Of a DNA stretch of 5,688 nucleotides, positions 1-5,688 are shown in pieces. The position numbers and the translations under genes were made by a program. The stretch spans positions 810,799 to 816,486 of the forward strand of contig CM001047.1 of assembly GCA_000183865.1 (NCBI GenBank). Direction: 5' to 3'. Position 1 is the stretch's first letter, and every line of letters starts with the position of its first letter. The DNA comes from Listeria marthii FSL S4-120 (GTDB lineage Bacteria > Bacillota > Bacilli > Lactobacillales > Listeriaceae). A model generated the notes under the pieces. It searched no databases and was not told the DNA's origin. It saw nothing but the letters and a program-made list of their open reading frames with translations.

Positions 1-722
1 TTAAATGGGCAATCGAAGCTGGTTACATTAGCATTGATACAGCAGCTGCTTACAAAAATGAAGAAGGCGTTGGTCAAGCGATCAAAGAGTCTGGCATTGC
101 GAGAGAAGACTTATTTGTAACAACAAAACTGTGGAATGCAGAACAAGGTTATGAATCTACTTTGGCAGCGTTTGATGAAAGTTTACGCAAATTAGAACTT
201 GATTATGTCGACTTATATTTAATTCACTGGCCAGTCAAAGGTAAATTCAAAGACACTTGGCGCGCTTTTGAAAAATTATATAAAGACAAACGCGTTCGCG
301 CAATCGGCGTATGTAACTTCCACGAACATCACCTAAAAGAATTAATGGAAGACGCGGAAATTGCTCCAATGGTAAACCAAATCGAATTACATCCGCAATT
401 AACACAAGAACCATTACGCAAATTCTGTGCTGACAACAATATCGTCGTAGAGGCTTGGTCTCCACTTGGTAACGGTAAATTACTTTCTAACCCAGAAATC
501 AAAGCCATTGCAGATGCACACGGTAAATCAGTTGCGCAAGTCATTCTTCGCTGGGACTTACAAATCGGTGTCGTGACTATTCCAAAATCAGTCCACCAAG
601 AACGTATTATCCAAAATGCCGATATTTTCGACTTCGAATTAACCGAAGAAGAGGTTGCAAAAATCAGCGGATTAAATAAAGATGAAAGAACTGGCCCAGA
701 TCCAGATAACTTTAATTTCTAA
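1..722 (+). CDS. Aldo/keto reductase, YvgN-type glyoxal/methylglyoxal reductase (5' end missing)
   Basis: This is a cytosolic NADPH-dependent oxidoreductase that reduces aldehydes and ketones; the closest family I recognise is Bacillus YvgN, which acts on glyoxal and methylglyoxal. The frame is open from the window edge (first full codon at base 3) and gives 239 residues before TAA at 720-722. Compared with YvgN, about 37 N-terminal residues are missing, so the TTG at 162 is an internal codon, not the start. The whole catalytic tetrad is visible: Asp (36-38) and Tyr (51-53) in the DTAAAY segment, Lys (126-128) in TTKLW, and His (225-227) in YLIHWP. The cofactor-binding signature TIPKS with a following Arg lies near the C-terminus, which ends in the typical GPDPDNFNF tail. 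A terminator follows five bases after the stop, so the gene ends its transcription unit. The family call is firm; the physiological substrate is inferred. Confidence 0.93.
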   Translation, partial: KWAIEAGYISIDTAAAYKNEEGVGQAIKESGIAREDLFVTTKLWNAEQGYESTLAAFDESLRKLELDYVDLYLIHWPVKGKFKDTWRAFEKLYKDKRVRAIGVCNFHEHHLKELMEDAEIAPMVNQIELHPQLTQEPLRKFCADNNIVVEAWSPLGNGKLLSNPEIKAIADAHGKSVAQVILRWDLQIGVVTIPKSVHQERIIQNADIFDFELTEEEVAKISGLNKDERTGPDPDNFNF

Positions 723-726
723 TATG

Positions 727-768
727 AAAAAAATCCCTTCCAGCTTATCGAACTGGAGGGGATTTTTA
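727..768 (+). terminator. Rho-independent terminator after the aldo/keto reductase
   Basis: The arms 729-743 and 753-767 pair over 15 positions with one G-T wobble (738/758). The core is GC-rich (CCC/GGG plus CCAG/CTGG), the loop is nine bases (744-752), and the stem runs into a T stretch at 763-767. The A-run at 727-733 gives a T-run on the other strand, so it could stop transcription both ways, although no minus-strand gene is visible here. Confidence 0.9.
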
Positions 769-777
769 TGCTACAAT
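769..777 (+). promoter_or_regulatory. Possible extended -10 promoter for the AlkZ-like gene
   Basis: TGCTACAAT fits the extended -10 form TGnTATAAT with one mismatch. It sits directly behind the terminator T-run, and the only open space for a promoter of the next gene is here. There is no convincing -35; the expected place falls inside the terminator hairpin. The predicted start near 784 would leave a leader of only about 17 bases, which is short but still includes the AGAGG ribosome site at 789-793. This is an inference from motif and position only. Confidence 0.35.
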
Positions 778-800
778 AAACTAAAAAAAGAGGTTAACAG

Positions 801-1769
801 ATGGACGCAAAAACAATAATAGAAAACCGCTTTATTAATCAAAAATTAGTAGCATCCTCGTGGTGCGATTCCCCCGAAAAAATTGTCTCTCATTTTGGTG
901 CCATGCAATCACAAAATTATGGTCAATCGCTTTGGGCTGTTGGAAGTAGAATGACGGCGCCTAGTGAGCTAGCTGTGAAAGAGGCAATTGATAATGGTGA
1001 AATTATCCGAACGTGGCTTTTGCGCGGAACCATTCATCTTTTTTCAGCCAAAGATTATCACTGGATGATGGACTTAATTGCGCCTACGATAGATAAAATA
1101 TGTAAACCGTATCGGGCGAAGTTAGGTTTAACAGAAGAGGTACTTGAAAAGGCTACTGAAGTTGTTGCGGCATTTGTTGCGGAACAAGCAGTTACTAGAA
1201 AAAATCTGGCGGCACATTTAGCGACAATCGATTTACCAAGCGCGGGAATCCCTTTTGCACAGCTGTTGGTTTATTTAAGCTCACGGAAAGTCATTTGTTC
1301 AGGACCGGATGAAACTTTTAGAAATACGAAACATATTCCAGCTGATACGCATCATTTCACGCGGGAGGGCGCGATAAAAGAGCTCGCGAAACGTTACCTC
1401 CAAAGCCATGCTCCGGCGACATTAAAAGATTTCTGCTTTTGGTCTGGATTAAATATGACGGATGCTAAAATTGGATTAGCGGATATGCCTAAAATGGGTG
1501 ATTATTACATAACAAATTTGGTTGAAAATAGTGAAAAACCAGCTACTATTCCACTCGCTGGTTTTGACGAATGGATTATCGGCTACCGCGACCGCTCAGT
1601 CGTTTTACCGGAAATATGGCACGATGAAATTATCACGAAAAATGGGATTTTCAGACCGGCGATTATTACAGATGGCGAAGTGGTCGAAAAATGGGACAAA
1701 CCAAAAAAACGCGCCGAATTAGAAGGAGATTACTGGGACCGTTACATCCAGTTTCGAAATATGCTATAG
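801..1769 (+). CDS. Winged-helix protein of the AlkZ/YcaQ DNA glycosylase family (HTH_42)
   Basis: The protein has 322 residues and no signal peptide or membrane segment, so it is cytosolic. It matches the 'winged helix DNA-binding domain-containing protein' family (Pfam HTH_42), whose studied members AlkZ and YcaQ remove bulky alkylated bases or unhook interstrand crosslinks. Family landmarks in order: a QSQ motif at residues 36-38, aligned with the catalytic QxQ of AlkZ; TWLLRGTIHLF at 71-81; the APATLKDFCFWSGL stretch at 204-217, starting the second half; GFDEWIIGYRDRS at 254-266; and NGIFRPAIITDG at 281-292. The C-terminal part after residue 298 is shorter than in many relatives, which run to about 350-380 residues. 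The ATG at 801 has AGAGG seven bases upstream. mvaA follows after 40 bases with no terminator, so co-transcription is likely. Family membership is clear; glycosylase activity is inferred, and a non-enzymatic DNA-binding role remains possible. Confidence 0.8.
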   Translation: MDAKTIIENRFINQKLVASSWCDSPEKIVSHFGAMQSQNYGQSLWAVGSRMTAPSELAVKEAIDNGEIIRTWLLRGTIHLFSAKDYHWMMDLIAPTIDKICKPYRAKLGLTEEVLEKATEVVAAFVAEQAVTRKNLAAHLATIDLPSAGIPFAQLLVYLSSRKVICSGPDETFRNTKHIPADTHHFTREGAIKELAKRYLQSHAPATLKDFCFWSGLNMTDAKIGLADMPKMGDYYITNLVENSEKPATIPLAGFDEWIIGYRDRSVVLPEIWHDEIITKNGIFRPAIITDGEVVEKWDKPKKRAELEGDYWDRYIQFRNML

Positions 1770-1770
1770 T
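1762..1770 (+). promoter_or_regulatory. Possible extended -10 element for mvaA
   Basis: TGCTATAGT matches TGnTATAAT with one mismatch and overlaps the stop codon of the AlkZ-like gene. No good -35 is seen 16-18 bases upstream. It could supply mvaA with its own transcript, starting near 1777, in addition to readthrough from the upstream gene. Motif evidence only. Confidence 0.3.
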
Positions 1771-1809
1771 CAATTAGATGGATAAATTTTAATTTGAGGT
1801 GATAAAGCA

Positions 1810-3090
1810 ATGAATGCTTTTGATAAATTTTATAAAAAAACAGTAGAAGAACGCCGCGCAATTTTGGCTGAGTATGCTGGCTTAAATGAGGAAGAACAAG
1901 CATTTTTAGCTTCTACAGGGGCACTTTCTTTTGATAAAGCGAATCATATGATTGAAAACGCAATTGGTATTTATTCGCTGCCACTTGGTTTAGGGATGAA
2001 TATGCTATTAAACGGTAAATCCTACGTTGTTCCAATGGCAATGGAGGAACCATCCGTTGTTGCCGCACAAAGCTCCGGGGCCAAACTTATTGCGCAAAAT
2101 GGTGGGATTACAGGCCGTGCAACGAAGCGGAAAATGATTGGACAAATTGAGTTAATTTCTGTTCCAGATATCCAACTTGCTAAAGAAAACGTAATTGCGA
2201 ATCAAGCAAAGCTAATTACTATCGCTAACCAAGCGCATCCATCTTTACAAAAGCGTGGCGGTGGTGCGGTTGATCTCCAAGTTAGAACAGCGCAAACAGC
2301 CAACGACGAAACATTATTTATTGTTCATTTACTCGTAGATACACAAGAAGCAATGGGCGCCAATATGGTAAATACTATGGTCGAAACGTTAGCGCCAGAA
2401 TTAGAAGCGTTAACTTCCGGAAAAGCTAATATGCGCATTTTGTCCAATTTAGTAGATGAAGCGACCGCAACCGCGATGTGTCGCATAAAACCAGAAAGCT
2501 TAGCAACCAAAACCCAGAGCGGCGAATGGGTGCGTGACCGAATCATTGCTGCGTATGAATTTGCCGATGCCGACATTTACCGAGCAGCAACGCACAATAA
2601 AGGCATTATGAATGGAATTGATGCGGTAATTATGGCATTTGGAAACGATTGGCGTGCAGTTGAAGCAGCAAGTCATGCATACGCCGCCCGCACAGGAAGC
2701 TATAAACCGATGACTAAGTGGTCAAAAGATGCAGAAGGATATTTGGTTGGCGAATTGACTTTACCGATGCCAGTCGCTTTTGTAGGAGGTTCTATCGGTA
2801 TCCATCCTATCGCAACCCTTTCGAAAAAAATTGCCCGCGTTGAATCAGCAAAAGAATTAGCGATGTTAGTATGCGCTGTTGGTTTAACACAGAATCTAGC
2901 TGCCTTAAAAGCGTTAGTCACAGAAGGAATCCAACGTGGTCATATGTCGTTACAGGCCAAATCACTTGCGATGACAGCTGGTGCAGAAGCTGACGAAATC
3001 GAAAAAGTGGCTACATTTTTACAAGAAAGTAAGCAATTAAATGTTTTAGCTGCGAAAGAATTTATCTCCAAATTACGCAGTGAAAAATAA
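1810..3090 (+). CDS. mvaA: Hydroxymethylglutaryl-CoA reductase, class II (MvaA)
   Basis: The enzyme reduces HMG-CoA to mevalonate and CoA using two NAD(P)H, the committed step of the mevalonate route to isopentenyl diphosphate. At 426 residues with no membrane anchor it has the size of the soluble bacterial class II form. The four catalytic residues known from the Pseudomonas mevalonii enzyme are all present: Glu80 in EEPSVVAA, Lys264 in THNKGIMNG, Asp280 in GNDWRAVEA, and His378 in RGHMSLQA on the mobile C-terminal flap. The substrate-binding ENAIG segment is at 49-53. In the cofactor site, EAMGAN (180-185) has Glu where the NADH-specific P. mevalonii enzyme has Asp, which bears on cofactor choice. 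The ATG at 1810 is preceded by a strong ribosome site, GAGGTGAT at 1796-1803, six bases away. The gene probably shares a transcript with the AlkZ-like gene; no other mevalonate gene is in the window. Confidence 0.97.
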   Translation: MNAFDKFYKKTVEERRAILAEYAGLNEEEQAFLASTGALSFDKANHMIENAIGIYSLPLGLGMNMLLNGKSYVVPMAMEEPSVVAAQSSGAKLIAQNGGITGRATKRKMIGQIELISVPDIQLAKENVIANQAKLITIANQAHPSLQKRGGGAVDLQVRTAQTANDETLFIVHLLVDTQEAMGANMVNTMVETLAPELEALTSGKANMRILSNLVDEATATAMCRIKPESLATKTQSGEWVRDRIIAAYEFADADIYRAATHNKGIMNGIDAVIMAFGNDWRAVEAASHAYAARTGSYKPMTKWSKDAEGYLVGELTLPMPVAFVGGSIGIHPIATLSKKIARVESAKELAMLVCAVGLTQNLAALKALVTEGIQRGHMSLQAKSLAMTAGAEADEIEKVATFLQESKQLNVLAAKEFISKLRSEK

Positions 3091-3096
3091 AGTGGT

Positions 3097-3128
3097 TTGT
3101 TAAGCCCATCTTTACAAAAACTTAACAA
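3097..3128 (+). repeat. Perfect 8-base inverted repeat downstream of mvaA
   Basis: TTGTTAAG (3097-3104) and CTTAACAA (3121-3128) are exact reverse complements separated by 16 bases. The arms are AT-rich and no T-run follows, so this is a poor terminator. Each arm overlaps one of the hexamers listed as possible PhoP boxes, so the palindrome may be part of a protein-binding site instead. It begins seven bases after the mvaA stop. Confidence 0.45.
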
Positions 3129-3138
3129 TACATTCGGA
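3100..3138 (+). promoter_or_regulatory. Possible PhoP-box array (distal), four hexamers at 11-base spacing
   Basis: Four hexamers start exactly 11 bases apart: TTAAGC (3100), TTTACA (3111), TTAACA (3122) and TTCGGA (3133). The middle two match the Bacillus PhoP repeat TT(A/T/C)A(C/T)A fully and the outer two match at four of six positions. PhoP of the PhoPR phosphate-starvation system binds such repeats with 4-6 base gaps. The gene downstream is a phosphate transporter, which makes the reading plausible. No clear promoter sits at the usual distance from this array, and AT-rich DNA yields such hexamers by chance, so this is a hypothesis. Confidence 0.35.
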
Positions 3139-3191
3139 ACGTGATAAAACCTTTAGTATCAACAACTTTCAGAGATTTACTTGGATTTCCC

Positions 3192-3230
3192 TTTACAAAA
3201 TAAAAAAAAGTTATTTACGTTGCTTTTACT
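3192..3230 (+). promoter_or_regulatory. Possible PhoP-box array (proximal), overlapping the transporter promoter
   Basis: TTTACA (3192), TTTACG (3214) and TTTACT (3225) all lie on one 11-base register; the fourth expected place (3203) is only an A-run. TTTACG doubles as the -35 of the predicted promoter, and TTTACT sits at about -24 from its predicted start, roughly where Bacillus PhoP repeats lie in activated promoters. The 10-base string CTTTACAAAA at 3191-3200 also occurs at 3110-3119 in the distal array. The evidence is pattern and context only. Confidence 0.33.
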
Positions 3231-3242
3231 TTCTTTTATGAT
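3214..3242 (+). promoter_or_regulatory. Sigma-A-type promoter for the Na+/phosphate cotransporter gene
   Basis: TTTACG (3214-3219, four of six to TTGACA) and TATGAT (3237-3242, five of six to TATAAT) are separated by exactly 17 bases. The predicted start near 3249 gives a leader of about 40 bases with the AAAGGAGA ribosome site at 3276-3283. The weak -35 would fit a promoter that needs an activator. Confidence 0.6.
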
Positions 3243-3288
3243 GAAAAAAGAGTGAAATTACAAGATTACAAACAAAAAGGAGATTTTC

Positions 3289-4923
3289 ATGGGAGACATA
3301 AATATTCAGCAGATGATTTTTCAATTTATCGGAGGACTTGGAATTTTTCTTTTCGGTATAAAATATATGGGAGACGGACTGCAAATGGCAGCCGGCGACA
3401 GACTCCGCGATATTTTAGATAAGTACACAACGAATCCTTTTATGGGTGTACTTGCCGGGATCTTAGTTACAGTATTAATTCAAAGTAGCTCAGGTACGAC
3501 TGTTTTGACGGTCGGATTAGTAAGTGCCGGATTTATGACGTTAAAACAGGCAATTGGTGTTATCATGGGGGCGAACATCGGAACGACCGTAACCGCCTTT
3601 ATTATTGGTATTAAGCTATCCGAGTATTCTTTACCAATTATTGCTGTTGGTGCAGTACTTTTATTCTTCTTTAAAAATCATAAAGTGAAAAATATCGGCC
3701 AAGTATTCTTTGGTTTTGGTGCATTATTTTATGGTTTAGATTTGATGGGGCAAGGGATGAAACCTCTTGCTGGAATGGAATCTTTCCACGAATTAACTGC
3801 TCAAATGAGTACGAATCCGTTCTTAGGTTTGTTAATCGGAACGATCTTCACGGCGGTTGTACAGTCATCTAGTGCGACCATCGGGATTTTACAAGAACTA
3901 TATGGTCAAGGTGCGATTGATCTTCAAGCGGCTTTACCGGTACTATTCGGGGACAACATTGGTACAACGATTACAGCTGTTCTTGCAGCAATTGGTGCGA
4001 GTGTTGCAGCGAAACGTGCAGCAGCGACACACGTAATATTTAACTTAATCGGTGCCGTCATCTTTATGCTGATCCTACCGCTATTTACCGCACTGGTTTC
4101 ATACTTACAAGGACTGTTTGGCTTGAATCCAGAAATGACGATTGCCGTAGCGCACGGAACGTTTAACGTGACAAATACATTTATCCAATTCTGGTTTATC
4201 GGTGCATTTGCTTGGCTTGTAACAAAACTTATTCCAGGCGACGACTCACGAATTGATTATAAAACAAAACATTTAGATACCAATTTAATCGACCAATCAC
4301 CAGGTATTGCACTTGAAATGGCTCGCGAAGAAACACTTCGTATGGCTGATTACGCAAAATTTGGTTTACAAGAAGCAAGACAATATTTGGTTAACCGGGA
4401 ATCTAAACACGCAGAATCCACTATTCAAGTAGAAGAAGCCGTGAACAATTTAGACCGAAAAATCACCGAGTATTTAACGAAAATTTCTTCTGTAGCTTTA
4501 ACTAATAACGAAACAGAAGAGCACGCGCTAATGCTTGATACCGTTCGTGATATTGAACGCGTTGGAGATCACATGGAGAATATCGTCGAAAACATTGATC
4601 AACTGATTAAAAATAAAGCAAAAATGTCCGATGAAGCGTCCGAACAACTGATCGAAATGTTTGAACTGACAACAGCGAATTTCGAACGTGCAGTAAAAGC
4701 AATGCATAAAAAAGATCGCTCGCTTGCGGAAGAAACAATTTTAGTTGAAAAAGATATCGACAAAGCAGAACGCAGATTACGTAAAAGTCATATCCGCCGC
4801 TTAAATGAAGGCAAATGCCAAGTAGTTAGCGGAATCTTGTATATCGATATCGTTAGTGATTTAGAACGAATCGGCGACCATGCAAACAACATCGCTGAAT
4901 CTGTTTTAGAATTAAACGAATAA
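3289..4923 (+). CDS. Na+/phosphate cotransporter (NptA/YjbB type) with C-terminal PhoU-like domain
   Basis: This integral membrane protein of 544 residues moves inorganic phosphate with sodium; the E. coli relative YjbB has been linked to phosphate export, so direction is uncertain. Residues 1 to about 315 form the Na/Pi-cotransporter II fold, an internally duplicated membrane domain with hydrophobic stretches near 11-25, 52-81, 88-108, 114-129, 136-153, 178-202, 215-240, 247-272 and 284-311. Each half carries the family QSSS motif (65-68 and 192-195) followed by a GxNIGTT motif (94-100 and 221-227). After a charged linker, residues 340-544 are helical and PhoU-like, with two metal-binding-type repeats, DIERVGDH (421-428) and DLERIGDH (524-531). 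PhoU-type domains usually sense or regulate phosphate transport. The ATG at 3289 has AAAGGAGA five bases upstream. The gene has its own promoter and terminator, so it is probably monocistronic, with possible readthrough from mvaA. Family is firm; direction and regulation are inferred. Confidence 0.93.
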   Translation: MGDINIQQMIFQFIGGLGIFLFGIKYMGDGLQMAAGDRLRDILDKYTTNPFMGVLAGILVTVLIQSSSGTTVLTVGLVSAGFMTLKQAIGVIMGANIGTTVTAFIIGIKLSEYSLPIIAVGAVLLFFFKNHKVKNIGQVFFGFGALFYGLDLMGQGMKPLAGMESFHELTAQMSTNPFLGLLIGTIFTAVVQSSSATIGILQELYGQGAIDLQAALPVLFGDNIGTTITAVLAAIGASVAAKRAAATHVIFNLIGAVIFMLILPLFTALVSYLQGLFGLNPEMTIAVAHGTFNVTNTFIQFWFIGAFAWLVTKLIPGDDSRIDYKTKHLDTNLIDQSPGIALEMAREETLRMADYAKFGLQEARQYLVNRESKHAESTIQVEEAVNNLDRKITEYLTKISSVALTNNETEEHALMLDTVRDIERVGDHMENIVENIDQLIKNKAKMSDEASEQLIEMFELTTANFERAVKAMHKKDRSLAEETILVEKDIDKAERRLRKSHIRRLNEGKCQVVSGILYIDIVSDLERIGDHANNIAESVLELNE

Positions 4924-4926
4924 AAG

Positions 4927-4968
4927 AAAAAAGAAACTAGCTTAAATTTACAGCTAGTTTCTTTTTTT
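4927..4968 (+). terminator. Rho-independent terminator after the cotransporter gene
   Basis: Arms 4927-4942 and 4952-4967 are perfectly complementary over 16 pairs, with the GAAACTAGCT/AGCTAGTTTC core flanked by A/T pairs. The loop is nine bases (4943-4951) and a run of seven T follows the core (4962-4968). It begins four bases after the stop codon. The A-rich left side could also make it work on the minus strand. Confidence 0.93.
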
Positions 4969-5005
4969 GTTAAAAATCTACACTTTTACTAGTCCTTGTG
5001 AAGCA

Positions 5006-5034
5006 TTGAGTATAAGCGGATAGTGGTGTAAAAT
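5006..5034 (+). promoter_or_regulatory. nifJ: Sigma-A-type promoter for nifJ
   Basis: TTGAGT (5006-5011, four of six) and TAAAAT (5029-5034, five of six) are 17 bases apart. The predicted start near 5041 gives a leader of about 37 bases. It lies between the upstream terminator and nifJ, so nifJ is likely transcribed independently. Confidence 0.6.
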
Positions 5035-5059
5035 AGGAATGATTATAAAACTAGAATGA

Positions 5060-5688
<629 letters not shown>

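Noticed and set aside
247..544. Minus-strand open frames inside the aldo/keto reductase
   Set aside because: They overlap a clearly conserved coding region, lack ribosome sites and show no recognisable protein family.
162..722. TTG at 162 as the start of the aldo/keto reductase
   Set aside because: The frame is open to the window edge and the upstream codons encode conserved catalytic residues (Asp, Tyr and Lys of the tetrad), so the true start is before the window.
1522..1722. A 66-codon plus-strand frame inside the AlkZ-like gene
   Set aside because: It is out of frame with a well-conserved segment (FDEWIIGYRDRS) and has no family resemblance; it is a shadow.
2325..3128. Three minus-strand frames across mvaA
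   Set aside because: All are antisense to conserved HMG-CoA reductase motifs and have no independent support.
3097..3128. The inverted repeat as the mvaA terminator
   Set aside because: The arms are AT-rich, the loop is 16 bases and no T-run follows; the stem would be weak.
5011..5024. CcpA catabolite-response (cre) site before nifJ
   Set aside because: Only the AAGCG core and three W positions fit; the flanking TG and CA of the consensus are missing, leaving at least four mismatches.

Overview
The window comes from a low-GC Gram-positive (Firmicutes) chromosome, and gene content and protein style fit Listeria best. The supporting signs are AT-rich spacers, GGAGG-type ribosome binding sites, short hairpin-plus-T terminators, a class II HMG-CoA reductase and a NifJ-type pyruvate oxidoreductase. 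The genus is an inference from recognising the proteins, not from a database search. All five genes lie on the plus strand. I see no tRNA, rRNA, IS element, CRISPR array or phage gene.

Layout. Bases 1-722 hold the 3' part of an aldo/keto reductase of the YvgN (glyoxal/methylglyoxal reductase) type, closed by a strong terminator at 727-768. A second unit starts right after it: a winged-helix protein of the AlkZ/YcaQ DNA-glycosylase family (801-1769), then 40 bases later mvaA, HMG-CoA reductase (1810-3090). No terminator is visible between these two genes or directly after mvaA. A 198-base spacer (3091-3288) precedes a Na+/phosphate cotransporter fused to a PhoU-like domain (3289-4923). That spacer holds an inverted repeat, two sets of TTTACA/TTAACA-like hexamers on an 11-base period that resemble PhoP boxes, and a good sigma-A promoter. 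A textbook terminator (4927-4968) ends this gene. A new promoter (5006-5034) then drives nifJ, of which only the first 203 codons are present (5078 to the window end).

How they fit together. This is ordinary core-genome housekeeping made of mostly independent transcription units: carbonyl detoxification, a probable base-excision repair enzyme, isoprenoid precursor synthesis, phosphate transport, and pyruvate/ferredoxin metabolism. The catalytic residues I could check are intact in the aldo/keto reductase, MvaA and the visible part of NifJ. I found no convincing undescribed system. The points most worth a second look are the possible PhoP-box arrays before the phosphate transporter and the QxQ motif of the AlkZ-like protein, a gene usually left as 'hypothetical'.
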